Part shown: piece by piece, positions 9,910 through 19,789 of the stretch
Numbering within the stretch: position 1 is the first letter of the stretch
Layout of the letters: every line of letters begins with the position of its first letter
Source: Lactarius indigo
Taxonomy: Eukaryota > Basidiomycota > Agaricomycetes > Russulales > Russulaceae
DNA: 64,000 nucleotides
Assembly: GCA_025766275.1 (NCBI GenBank)
Contig: JAFKAC010000006.1
Coordinates: forward strand, 1,426,001-1,490,000
Direction of reading: 5' to 3'
The notes under the pieces: generated by a model
Told to the model about the DNA's origin: nothing
The model's input: only the letters and a program-made list of their open reading frames with translations
The model's database searches: none
Made by a program: the position numbers and the translations under genes

Positions 9910-12900
9910 GTCTGAGAGGAGAAGTGGGCATGGAAGTGTAGGAGGTTCGAAGGTGAGAGAGATACTCTCCTTGATCGTCTGGGGAGTCGCTTTTATGGCG
10001 GCGGGCAGCTGATCGTCCCGATTGGTATGCTTCTACAGCCTCTGGTGCGAATACGTCATCCTTATCGACCCACTGATTCTCCGAGTCTGGATACCCCTTC
10101 CACTTGACGAGATATTGGAGCTTCCTTCGTCTGCCGAAATGCCGTGAGTCTAGAATCACCTCGACTTCGTATTCCTCTTCTCCTTCCACAAGATCCGGTG
10201 GTGGACGTGGGAAGTTTTCGCCGTGCAAGGCAGTGTTTTTGTACGGCGTGAGAAGATCGATGTGAAACACTGGATGGATGCTCCACTGTGTTGGAAGTTC
10301 TAGACGGTAATTGTAAGGGGACATCACCTGGACTACTTTGAATGGTCCGTGGCGTCGCGCCGCTAATTTTGCCGTGGGTTGATTGGTTCGTAGATGCTTT
10401 CCCTCTAACCATACTTGATCACCGATCTGATAGCGTGGGGTATCTTTGTGCCGAATCCAACTATCTTGTGCCTTTTTGATAAGGTCTTGTGCGAGTCGGC
10501 GCGCTTCCTTTAATTGTGTTAGTCTGGTGATCATGTTGGGAATTGGGGATGGCTTATCCATCCAATCGGCTGTTGGGTTGTATCCCATTAGGAGCATGAA
10601 CGGTGATTGTTTCGTATGTTCATGGGGCCAGTTGTTGTGAGCGAATTCCGCTATAGGGAGATACTCTGCCCAGTTATCTTGGCGCTCGTTGGCCCAGAAG
10701 CGTAGATACTGTTCGAGCCATTGATTGGTACGTTCTGATTGTCTGTCCGTGCGTGGGTGATAAGCTGTGGAGATGTTTTGCTGGATGCCCAGTATGCGGC
10801 ATACTTCCCTAGTGAACTTGGAGGCGAATCGAGGGTCGCGGTCGCTAATGATTTTACGCGGTAACCCGAATCGTCTGAACACGTGATTGACGTACAGAAT
10901 GGCGGTGCCTTCCGCAGTTATCTCCTCGTTGCACGGGATAAATATGGACGCTTTGCTACAGTCATGGTCAATGACAGTTAAGATACTATCGTATGACTGT
11001 GAGGTTGGTAATTTGGTGATGAAGTCCAGGGCAATGGTATGGAAAGGAGGGGCGTCCGTAATGGCAGTGATTGGCTGTAATGGGGCGCGGGTAGGTCGGG
11101 TGTTGACCTTATTCCGCTGGCAGTCAGCACATCCGACGACGTACTCGTAGACATCTCGGCGGATGGTTGGCCACCAATGATGTCGTTCTACAATTTGTTG
11201 TGTTCTGCTTATTCCGGGATGTCCATGTACTGGTGGGTCATGATGGTCTTGTATGATGGCTCGGTATGTTGTCATCGGTCCGGTGATCACCAATCGCCCG
11301 TCCTTGTACCATTCTCCGTTGATCTTCTTGAGGCAATGTGCATCAACCCAGGTCTTGATTGTAACAGGGTCTTGTTGTCGTCTCGGTTGTTGCATCATGG
11401 GGTGTATTTCCAGCGTGCGTGCGGTATTAGTGGCTCGTACAAATGTTTCCGGAGGTAGGACGATCACACCTTGGTTATCTTCATCCCCTTGGTCGTAGTC
11501 CGGTCTTCTTGATAATGCGTCCGCCCTGCCATTATTCTTTCCTTTGATGTGATGGATCTCAAAATCGTACTCCATCAGTTCTAATACTTCTCGGGCGACC
11601 CTTCGGCTGATTTTCTGTGGTGTCTTCCAATATTGCAAGTTCAGATGGTCCGAGAATATCTTGACCTTGTGTGGGGATCCCGCGAGTAGGGGGCGCCAAT
11701 GCCGGAGAGCTTTTACGATGGCAAGGAGTTCTAGGTCGTAAATATCGTAGTTGCGTTCTGCTTCGCTCAGCGTTGCAGAGTAGTATCCTATGGGGTGCTT
11801 GCGCCCATCACGTTTCTTTTGTAGAAGGACTGCACCCACCGCGAACCCGGAAGCGTCGACCTCTAGTTCGAATTGTTCTTGTAAGTTGGGGTGTGCTAAC
11901 ACCGGTTCTTCGGTGACGAGGCGTTTGAGTGTTTTGAACGCGTGATCTTCTTCTTCCGTCCACTGCCATTCGGTATCCTTTCTTGTGAGCCGGTTCAGTG
12001 GTCGAGCATGTGTTGCGAAACCTCGGATGAATAAGCGGTAAAAGTTGCAGAATCCTAGAAAGGAGCGTACGTCCCTGACTTTTGTTGGCGTTGGCCAGTC
12101 CTTGATGCCCTGAACTTTTACCGGATCCATGCGAGTTACCCCCTTTTCAAGGATTACCCCCAGGTAATCCATCCGAGGTTGGTGGAACAAGCATTTCTCG
12201 AGTTTGAAGTATAGATCATGTTCTTGAGTGACTTGAAGGACGTCCGTGACTGCCGCGATGTGGTCCGCGGAGTTGCGTCCTTCGCGCGTTGCGATTCCAA
12301 TGTCGTCCATATAAACTCGGATGACAGTTCCCTGAAGCTCGTGTTTGGCAATCGTGTCTCGGTAGATGTGGTTCATCATCGTCTGGAATGTCGCTGGTGA
12401 GTTTGTAAGACCAAAAAACATGACCGTCGGTTCGAAGAGTCCGAACTTGGTTTTGAAGGCCGCTTTTTCTTGATCGCCGTCCCGAATACGGATGTTATTA
12501 TACCCCCAGCGGATGTTGAGTTTGGTGTAGATATGTGCGTTACTGAGGTCGTAAACGAGGTCTTGAATGAGGGGGAGTGGGTACTGGTTGCGTATGGTGT
12601 GAGAATTGATTGTCCGGTAGTCCTGCACCGGACGTAGTTTTCCATCCTTCTTTTTGACGAAGAAAAATGATGATGCGTACGGGGAGATAGAGGGGCGTAA
12701 GTACCCTTGTTTGAGTTTTTCGTCTAGAAATTCTTTAAGTTTTCCCTCTTCTTCCTGCGTTAGCGGGTATATCTTGCAGTCTATGGCCGATGGGGTATCT
12801 GGCTTGAAATCGATTGCGTGATCCCATGGTCTGGCGGGGGGGAAACGTTGCGATGCCTCTTCACTGAAGAGGTTTCGGAATTCTCGGTATTCTGTCGGCA

Positions 12901-13585
12901 GTTCTACAGGCTGTTCTTCCTTTTTTGCTCGGATTGCCAGTTCTGTAGATGTGGTAGAACGCAAGTATACGTCCTCTTCGTCCAGCTTTGTGGTTATATC
13001 TTCCTTTTGGTCATTAGTGAGAGCAGTGGCGATCACAGTATGTCGGTGAAGACTGTCCTGTGTGCTAATCACTACTGGCATGATTTCTTCGTGTATGACC
13101 GCGTCGCGCCAGTTGATGGTTGGCTCATAGGTCGCCAACCATGGGTATCCTAGTACGATGTCCTCGGTTCCGAGGTCTGTTAAGAGGAATCGCATCGTTC
13201 TGTGGTATCCCTTTGCGTATACATCGAGATCGGTAAAGTGAGTAATGGACCCAGCTTTATTTTCTGTTTGGTCGATGTTCCATATTTTGCGGGGCTGAGC
13301 TAATGGTTGCGTGCCAATGCCCATCTTTCTTGCGAAGTTCGGGTGCATGAAGTTGTCCATAGCCCCCGAGTCTACTAGTGTTCTTATGTCGGCCATTCGG
13401 TAATTCGTGCGTATCGAGACTGGGATTCGAAGAGAACGAAAGCGCGTCATGATTACGGAATTACAGTTTAAAGCCCTCACCCAGGCCGATGGGTTCAGGT
13501 GCTCCGAAAACCCTCTTTTCCCCATAAATCCTGCAGTATCAGGTCTTTTACTTCGTCCGGGGCATTTGCTACTCCAGTTAGCCAC
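9521..13585 (-). CDS. pol: Element A Pol polyprotein: protease, RT, RNase H, integrase, chromodomain
   Basis: 1354-codon open frame, -1 relative to gag and reached by frameshifting at 13507-13513 rather than by its own start. Protease LVDSGA at residues 71-76. RT from about 230, with DGKLRPVQDYR and YMDDIG at 425-430. RNase H EVDASGFAVGAVL. Integrase with HPGISR, HHWWP and CADCQRNK (HHCC finger) and a DDE core (ALDFITKLP, IISDRDPRF, QSERTNQWLEQY). Chromodomain YEVEVILDSRHFG..LVKWKGYPDSENQWV, then a variable tail of over 200 aa. Residue 357 in TKLNIRWGY is Asn (codon at 12515-12517), whereas B, C and D have Asp at this RT motif-A catalytic position. TDRQSER instead of TDGQSER is a second likely G-to-A change. 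Confidence 0.93.
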   Translation of the reverse strand: MANWSSKCPGRSKRPDTAGFMGKRGFSEHLNPSAWVRALNCNSVIMTRFRSLRIPVSIRTNYRMADIRTLVDSGAMDNFMHPNFARKMGIGTQPLAQPRKIWNIDQTENKAGSITHFTDLDVYAKGYHRTMRFLLTDLGTEDIVLGYPWLATYEPTINWRDAVIHEEIMPVVISTQDSLHRHTVIATALTNDQKEDITTKLDEEDVYLRSTTSTELAIRAKKEEQPVELPTEYREFRNLFSEEASQRFPPARPWDHAIDFKPDTPSAIDCKIYPLTQEEEGKLKEFLDEKLKQGYLRPSISPYASSFFFVKKKDGKLRPVQDYRTINSHTIRNQYPLPLIQDLVYDLSNAHIYTKLNIRWGYNNIRIRDGDQEKAAFKTKFGLFEPTVMFFGLTNSPATFQTMMNHIYRDTIAKHELQGTVIRVYMDDIGIATREGRNSADHIAAVTDVLQVTQEHDLYFKLEKCLFHQPRMDYLGVILEKGVTRMDPVKVQGIKDWPTPTKVRDVRSFLGFCNFYRLFIRGFATHARPLNRLTRKDTEWQWTEEEDHAFKTLKRLVTEEPVLAHPNLQEQFELEVDASGFAVGAVLLQKKRDGRKHPIGYYSATLSEAERNYDIYDLELLAIVKALRHWRPLLAGSPHKVKIFSDHLNLQYWKTPQKISRRVAREVLELMEYDFEIHHIKGKNNGRADALSRRPDYDQGDEDNQGVIVLPPETFVRATNTARTLEIHPMMQQPRRQQDPVTIKTWVDAHCLKKINGEWYKDGRLVITGPMTTYRAIIQDHHDPPVHGHPGISRTQQIVERHHWWPTIRRDVYEYVVGCADCQRNKVNTRPTRAPLQPITAITDAPPFHTIALDFITKLPTSQSYDSILTVIDHDCSKASIFIPCNEEITAEGTAILYVNHVFRRFGLPRKIISDRDPRFASKFTREVCRILGIQQNISTAYHPRTDRQSERTNQWLEQYLRFWANERQDNWAEYLPIAEFAHNNWPHEHTKQSPFMLLMGYNPTADWMDKPSPIPNMITRLTQLKEARRLAQDLIKKAQDSWIRHKDTPRYQIGDQVWLEGKHLRTNQPTAKLAARRHGPFKVVQVMSPYNYRLELPTQWSIHPVFHIDLLTPYKNTALHGENFPRPPPDLVEGEEEYEVEVILDSRHFGRRRKLQYLVKWKGYPDSENQWVDKDDVFAPEAVEAYQSGRSAARRHKSDSPDDQGEYLSHLRTSYTSMPTSPLRHVTTAILLDQVAQDAANIIQDDEETMVQPVRLTPYTPADLRTGHITAQEWAAVLQRFPDPTQQPDDKQQHAVPHIFRDDNGDREPVAIIPPGDDLIGTWGILPADRPLEDPTGVRSSGGLAESGEGVGR
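13474..13513 (-). promoter_or_regulatory. -1 programmed frameshift site of element A
   Basis: The minus strand carries the slippery heptamer G GGT TTT (13507-13513), placed exactly as X XXY YYZ in the gag frame (GAG GGT TTT). Shifting by -1 enters the pol frame directly. Seven nt later a hairpin can form around loop ATCGGCCT: CCT GA ACCC pairs with GGGT GA GG, with a tandem G/A mismatch in the stem. The site is conserved in element B. Confidence 0.75.
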
Positions 13586-15489
13586 TCCTTGGCTCGTTCT
13601 TCTGCAGTTTTGTTAGTCGTGGCAGCTTGTATTTGTGCCGGCGGTTCTTGAGTGTAGTAGTCGGTTTCCGCTGTCTGGACCGTAGAGGGCCCGGCATTCT
13701 GTGGCTGCCATTGTCTCGGTTGTCTGGGATGGGGGCAATTTCGTGAGAGATGACCTGGGTTGTTGCAATTATAACACAACACCGTCCTTAGGTCTCGTCG
13801 TGACCCTCCCCTTCCTTGTCCTCTTGCCCCTGGGCCTCCCCTTGGTGGAAAGGGGGGTAGATTTGTGTAGGGCGGCTTCCCGTAGTCGATTTCTTCTGAT
13901 CCCGCCAGTCTTGCTTTTGCTCGATCAGCGGAAGTATCCATTGCCCAGGGATTTGCGAGGTTCTGGGGTACAGTCCACCCTGCGTTGCCTGTCTTTTTTG
14001 GCTTGGTATCCTTGTACTCGTCTACCCTAGCTCGAACGTGAATATAGTTGCGTTGTCGACGGAGTGTGGCCCTCTTCCACTCGTCGAACGTCTCTGGTTC
14101 GTCTAAGTCGTACGTCTTTTCGTATAATTTCTTTGGCAGTCCTTTTGTAAATAGATCGATGGTTTGGGGGTCGTTGAGGCGGTATCCGGCTTTCCTGGCG
14201 GCTTCTTCGAATTCGTTGACATACTTGTCGATGTCTCCGTCGCTCATTTTGAGTCCCTTTCTCAGAAGCGCTTGAGCCTGTTCTCGTTCGAGAGTATTGA
14301 CGAACCTCTGGTTAAACCCTTCCGCTACTGCATTCCACAGATCTCTCGTATGTTGATCTATTCCTCGTTGTATTTGCCGGTTGAGCCATTTGAGGTACGA
14401 GAGTACCCATTCGCTGACCGTTACCCCCTTGATGTATGACAAGAAAAGGAGGCATCGTCGGTAGTCATTGCGCATGACGGATGCGTCGAGGTTCATTCCC
14501 CAGTACACGTGCCATTGCGTGAGGAACGAGTCTACCTTAGCACGATCTCCATCGAAGATAGTGGGAGGTTCACCGGTTAACTTTTCATGTCCATGTCCCC
14601 CTCCTACTCCGCCTTCCGGAGGGTTTCTGCCGTTGCCTCCACCCGGGGGTCCTCCGCCTGGGGGGTTAGTTGGGAGATCTGGTGGGTTACCTCCGCCTCC
14701 TGGTCGTCGGGGAAAGTCCCCTCCTGGTGGCCCTCCCCATCCTGGTGGGGGGTCAATTGACATCCCTTGTCTTCGTCCATCTCCCGATGGGGGGTCTCCT
14801 TGGTCTGGTCCGATGGCCCGAAAAATTGCCGCGTCGTCAGCGGTCATTCGATGTCCTGTTTCAGGGTTGATTGGTAGGAGGTATCGTTGTGACTCCTGTC
14901 TGATGGCCTCGGTTGCCTCGTGCGCCGCTTGTTCTCTTATTGCGATGATCTCTTCTTCAGTCATGGTAGCAGTTGCCATTCCAGCTGCCGGTGATCGTAC
15001 GTGAATGACTTCTGGTGCCTCTGAAATATGCAGGGACTCAGCTTGTTGGATAGTGTACTGTTCGATTGGTCCGACGCTGGCTTGTTGCTGTTCTTCTTCA
15101 CTTCGTTCCTCTTCCCCCGTTTCTTCGCTTACTGCTTCTCCGGTGGAATGTTCTCGTAATTGACCGTCAATCGGCCCCCAGTCAGCTCGCGAATTGAGCT
15201 CTCGTGCGTCGATGTCGCACTGGTATTGTCTTCCGGCTGGTCGTATAACGTCCCAGCGATGATCTATAGGGTTCCACGTAATTTCCACCCAACACAGATG
15301 GTCGAAATTGAACTCAACGGGTCTGAACCTCGTAGGTCCGTTGAACTCTACGAAATATCCAGTTTCGTCTCCTCGATCTCTCCACCGGGCTGCGTTCAGG
15401 AATCGGGTTGGTACGTTACGATCTCCTCGTCGTTCTAGATAGTATGGACGAAAGTTTGTCCACTGGTCTCGGGTGTTGACAGTCGCCAC
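13495..15489 (-). CDS. gag: Element A Gag
   Basis: 665 codons including stop. The N-terminal region has TGYFVEFNGP, RPVEFNFDHLCW and TWNPIDHRWDVIRPAGR. Then follow an acidic/Gln region, a Gly/Pro-rich stretch (PPGGGPPGGGNGRNPPEGG), a capsid-like helical region (ILSYLKWLNRQIQRG, RFVNTLEREQAQALLRKGL) and one CCHC knuckle (CYNCNNPGHLSRNC). The frame opens at a TAA next to the self-primer site and has no ATG at the conserved N-terminus: the homologous start in A and B reads ATCGTGGC. The first in-frame ATG is about 170 codons downstream, so initiation is unclear. It ends 18 bases past the slippery heptamer. Confidence 0.88.
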   Translation of the reverse strand: MATVNTRDQWTNFRPYYLERRGDRNVPTRFLNAARWRDRGDETGYFVEFNGPTRFRPVEFNFDHLCWVEITWNPIDHRWDVIRPAGRQYQCDIDARELNSRADWGPIDGQLREHSTGEAVSEETGEEERSEEEQQQASVGPIEQYTIQQAESLHISEAPEVIHVRSPAAGMATATMTEEEIIAIREQAAHEATEAIRQESQRYLLPINPETGHRMTADDAAIFRAIGPDQGDPPSGDGRRQGMSIDPPPGWGGPPGGDFPRRPGGGGNPPDLPTNPPGGGPPGGGNGRNPPEGGVGGGHGHEKLTGEPPTIFDGDRAKVDSFLTQWHVYWGMNLDASVMRNDYRRCLLFLSYIKGVTVSEWVLSYLKWLNRQIQRGIDQHTRDLWNAVAEGFNQRFVNTLEREQAQALLRKGLKMSDGDIDKYVNEFEEAARKAGYRLNDPQTIDLFTKGLPKKLYEKTYDLDEPETFDEWKRATLRRQRNYIHVRARVDEYKDTKPKKTGNAGWTVPQNLANPWAMDTSADRAKARLAGSEEIDYGKPPYTNLPPFPPRGGPGARGQGRGGSRRDLRTVLCYNCNNPGHLSRNCPHPRQPRQWQPQNAGPSTVQTAETDYYTQEPPAQIQAATTNKTAEERAKEWLTGVANAPDEVKDLILQDLWGKEGFRST

Positions 15490-15495
15490 GATGGT

Positions 15496-15506
15496 ATCTT
15501 GGTCTT
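15496..15506 (-). promoter_or_regulatory. Self-primer binding site of element A
   Basis: Starting 2 nt inside the 5' LTR edge, the minus strand reads AAGACCAAGAT. It is perfectly complementary to ATCTTGGTCTT in the LTR (minus strand, 15709 down to 15699), which begins 33 nt after the start of TATTTAAA (15742-15735), where transcription should start. No tRNA-type TGG site is present. Confidence 0.7.
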
Positions 15507-15508
15507 AA

Positions 15509-15962
15509 TGTAACGTCGTCACGACGTTAGCTCGACTTGAGCTCGGATAAGGCGACTTGACGACTTAGCTGATCACGCTCAGAAGCGTATGGCACGAAGG
15601 CAGGTCTAGATGTTCGAAGACACTAGTATAACAACACCCCTGTACGAATAGGGGGAATCAGACGTGAGAGAGTCAGAGAAGACAAGTGACGATTGAAGAA
15701 GACCAAGATGGCGTTCTTGGTCTTCCGCAGCTACTTTAAATACAAGAATGGGCAGGCTTTCAAGCGCTGCATGAGTCACAGTAATCTAGCGTCCAACGTA
15801 TCGCGTAACTAGCGCAATCCTAGTACTACTACTACCTGTACTAGGGTCGAGTCATCCTCAGAACACCTAACTCCTATCGTAAACCCCGAGTCCGTGACTA
15901 ATCTACCTTACCGCCGTAGCCACAACCGGTACAGTAAGGGTTCAACACGTACAACCGTAACA
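15509..15962 (-). repeat. 5' LTR of element A
   Basis: 454 bp. Element sense: TATA box TATTTAAA at 15742-15735, predicted transcription start at 15709. An 11-bp inverted repeat, GAAGACCAAGA/TCTTGGTCTTC with a 6-nt loop, straddles the start. Confidence 0.93.
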
Positions 15963-18900
15963 CGGATGGTCGGATGGTCTACACGGTGCCCGTTATCATC
16001 TTCATGGACGACGCCTCGGCAAACATCTCGAAGCAGTGGAACAAGCACATAGTTGTGTACTTGTCCAATGCTGGGCTTCCCCGCGAGATGTTGGACAAGG
16101 AGTTTTGCACGAAGTTCGTCGCATCGTCCCCAGACACTTCTCCGATGGAGCTCATGCATGCTGTATGGGACTCAATGGAGTACGTTCAACATTCCATCTA
16201 TTCGCCATATCTTACCGTTCATTAGCAATGCGTTGGATACCCCTGCGGTTATGTTCGACTGTAAAACGGGCAAGGAGATATTGACGATCCCTTATCTGAT
16301 CTTCACTGCGAGCAACAACCCGATGCACACCAAACAGACAAGCAGTGCTGGCCTCAATTCGAATTATTTCTGTCGCACATGTGACGTCGGTGGCACCAAA
16401 GCACAAAAGAAATCAGATGAAGGCTTCACGAAGATATTCGAGGTAAGTATTCTTGTTTTTTGTTTACAACACCTATCACATGTACACGTACATTAGGTTG
16501 GGCGTATACGTGACCCAGATGAGACAAAAGGGGTGATTGAGCAGCAGCTGGAGCTCTGCGTACTTCCTGGAGGTTCCAACAAAATAGATTCAATTGTGCG
16601 TAGTAATGGCATCAAAGACGCAACAGTCACACCTATCATGCACTACATAACCGCCAAGGGGAGGGCACTGCACAGCAGAAAGTCACTAACAGCCTCTCAG
16701 AATGCCAAAGCAACAGTTGACAATGTCCCTGACCCAACTTGCGACGTCCCCGACCTGACGACCCACAACATCCTCGACCTGACAATTCACGACGTCCCCG
16801 ACCCGACAACTCACGATGTCCCTGACCCAACAGCTGACAACTCCAACCTAACAAATGCCGCTGCGGACCCCACCGACGTTCTGGTGAGTTTTTTTTTTTT
16901 TTTTTCAGCCCTGGAGCACTCATATCTTCGCAGGATCCAGCAGACGTTGACAGTTGCCTAGTCAACTCTATTCAGGAGGCAGCAAGCGTTTCACTCCATG
17001 AGGACACCCAGAAACTGTCCGAACGCGAAATACGAGCTAAGTTGGGTGAAGAACTGGCTGCCCTATTGAAAAAACAAGGGTTCAACCCGCTCATCGGAAT
17101 GCCAGGTATGTTTCTAGTCTACGTCAGTTATGGTTCATAATTCATGGTATCTGCAGGCTTTAACATGCATCTGGATATGCCAACCAAAATTCTTCACACC
17201 GTTCTCCTCGGCATCGTCAAATACTTCTGGGCCCAGACCATCTGGTGTCTCAAGAGTCGCAAGTCCATGGCCCAATTCCAGACTCGACTTGCTTCCACTA
17301 ACTGGAGGGGGTTGAATGCGCTGAGTACTGACACTGGCTATATTTGCCAGTATCACGGGAGCTTGATTGGAAAGCATTTCAAGGGCCTGGCGCAAGTCAT
17401 GCCATTCCTCATTTACGACCTCGTGGCCCAGGACGTTTTACGTGCTTGAAATATTATCGGTGTGCTTGTTGTCCTCCTCTGGCACACTGAGATTGAGGAC
17501 GTAGAAGACTACGTGGTGAGTCATGAGGCCACTTTGTTCAGTTGATATTACCCTAATGCGCTGCAGGCATCGCTATCCCGAACCATCCAGGACTTTCTCA
17601 ATATCACAGCAATGTGTTCACCGGGCATTCTTATATTGAAACCAAAGTTTCATTTCCTTGTCCACTTTCCCACGTTTATCCGTCGCTTTGGTCCTGCGGT
17701 CTTGTTCTCAACGGAGCGCTATGAGTCATTCAACCATGTTTTTCGCCTCTCATGTATCTATAGCAATCAGCAGGCGCCAAGTCGTGACAGCTGCAATACA
17801 TTTGCGGCACTGGATCGCATCAAGCACATCGCGACTGGGGGCCATTGGCGTGACCCTCATACTGGAAGATGGGTCCGTGCAGGACAATGGATCCTCGACT
17901 TTATATCAACGCACGATGAATACCTGGGCTGGCTTGGACTTCCCAAGGAAAGCATACAAAAACCAGGTGCGATCCAGTTTCCTTTCGTTTATTCATTTAT
18001 TCACCTTCCCTGCAGGCGACATAAAACGCTTGCACGAGAAAGAGGAGTTGGGATGACGTGTACGCTATACACCACTCCCACCAGTTCGGTGGGAGGACAC
18101 AAAAACATCTCAGCTTGAAGTCCCGTGTCCTGACTTCGGCGCTCCGAATCACACCTTCAAGTTTCACCAAGTGGAGTCGTTTGTTGCCCAAAACAGTAGC
18201 GACCGAGTCCACTTCCAGGACTTTGTAGTATTTTGTTGTCCCACACATTCAGATTTAGAATCGGAGCCATCAGTAAGTAATCTGCCTTTGTGGATAGACG
18301 GCACATTAATACAGAATTTTTCAATTAGCTGGGGATCGGCCGAGTGACAGATATTCTTGTCATTGCGGAGGACCCGAACCTGAGAACTCGTCGCACACTC
18401 CACAACCCGAGCGCGCACATCACTCTTGAGGTTTACAGCTTCAACGAGGAATGGCACAAAGTGTGGGAGGTTCCGTGCATCCAGCCTTCAGAAGCTGAGC
18501 GTTTCGTGGTTGTCGCTGCCAATGTGAGTCTTGACTACTGTTTCCAAAACATATCTGACACCGGCGTCCAGGAAATACTTTGTATTGTGAACGTTCAGCA
18601 CGACTGTTACTCGTGCGAATGCTCCAGTATTGAGCGCAGTGCTGTGCAGCAAGAGCGTGAGATGACCAGCAGGATGCGTGCCATGGTCAAACACAAACCT
18701 GATCCTCGATTTGTTCTCAACGTCCATTCGATCCACAATTACAAGTTGATTTTGGCCGTCACACCACCAAATCTTTTAATGCCGTCAATAGGTGTCGACT
18801 TTAATACTGTCGAACTCAGAAAGAGGGCAGCACAGGTTCTCCGAGGAGACAATGCCAACGGTGATGTACCGATTCCACTTCCATTCAACTGAACACATGC

Positions 18901-19573
18901 AAGGGGCCAGGGAGCACCTCAGTCAGATGCAAACGCAATTTTTGCAGGCACGCTGAGCTCACGAAGCAAGTCAGAGCTTGTGGCAATGGCAACTGCACTT
19001 TGTATTCCAGTCACAGAGAAAGTTCTCAAGCAAGAACTCACTCTGAAAATTCGGGACTATCTGGACGCTAATCTCGGTGTTAGGAACAGTGCACAATTTG
19101 CACAGCTAACCTGGCGATCAGCAAATCGAAACAAGATGATCTCTGCTGCTCCAACGTCCCCTTCTGGAACATCACATGGCGTAGCGATACCTCCCCACCA
19201 GCAAGTGTCCCCACACATTCCCCCATACACCCCATATCCTCCTTTCCAGTTTCCCCAGGCGCATAACCTTGCAGCTGGCCCGCCTGCAACAGGCAGTCAC
19301 CCCACACCATCGACACCTCTGCTGCATATACTCCACGAACCTTGGTTATTTTACCCTCCACCTATGCCACCCACGCCATACCTCCTTCCACAGATGCCAC
19401 CAACAAATGGACTCCAGCACGATCTGCGTGGATATGTGCCACCACTGATACCTCCTTACACAAGTCCTTACATACATTCTTATCACCTGGCACCGGTGCC
19501 CGTCACACATCAAGGATACCACCCTGGAGCTGGAGCTGGAGCACCAAATTATTCACATAGAGCTACTAATTGA
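15963..19573 (+). pseudogene. Repeat-type basidiomycete gene, 3' half, with SAP-like C-terminus
   Basis: Continues the gene from 6507 after TSD 15963-15967. Exons encode VYTVPVIIFMDDASANISK, LDTPAVMFDCKTGKEIL, NYFCRTCDVGG, HLDMPTKILHTVLLGIVKYFW, GLIGKHFKGLAQVMPFLIY, LKPKFHFLVHFPTFIRRFG, ERYESFNHVFRLSCI and NVQHDCYSCECS. The last splice (donor about 18858, acceptor 18950) adds a SAP-like helix pair (SSRSKSELVAMATALCIPV..LTLKIRDYL) and a Pro/Tyr-rich tail ending at 19573. These blocks recur in large dispersed Agaricomycete gene families; the biochemical role is unknown. It is a pseudogene on two counts: the 7.7-kb insertion, and TGA at 17447-17449, where relatives as I recall them have Trp. About 18050-18110 the frame is also unclear. 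Confidence 0.6.
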
Positions 19574-19789
19574 ATCATACATATAGTATACAATATATTT
19601 GTCGCCCGCTATTCTCTCGTACTGTCCATTGCTTGACTTTTTTTTACGATGTGATTGTGTTTGGCCATGTTTGTCGTCCTGAAGTGCCACAGCGGCATTC
19701 GTCTGTGTCGCGTCTTCGCGTCTTGTTGCGTTCTGTCACATCTGTCGCTCGTGTCTTTTGCATCGTCAATCGCTCACTCACTGCCATTG

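Larger units (their letters stand above)
8290..15962 (-). mobile_element. Gypsy element A: complete Ty3/Gypsy chromovirus, 7673 bp
   Basis: Two 454-bp LTRs (8290-8743 and 15509-15962), which I read as identical, start TGTAACG and end CGTAACA on plus. They are flanked by TSD CGGAT (8285-8289, 15963-15967). The coding strand is minus: 5' LTR at right, self-primer site 15496-15506, gag, pol by -1 frameshift, two overlapping 3' ORFs, a polypurine tract (GAAAAGGGGGTGA in minus sense) against the 3' LTR at 8744, then the 3' LTR. Pol ends in a chromodomain, which places it in the chromoviruses. Identical LTRs imply a recent insertion. One caution for activity: reverse transcriptase motif A has Asn for Asp. 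Confidence 0.95.

Noticed and set aside
14468..15004. Pro-rich plus-strand ORF opposite element A gag
   Set aside because: Antisense of the Gly/Pro-rich Gag segment.
15488..15508. tRNA-type primer binding site for element A
   Set aside because: No TGG-initiated match to a tRNA 3' end lies next to the LTR; the adjacent sequence matches the element's own predicted transcript start.
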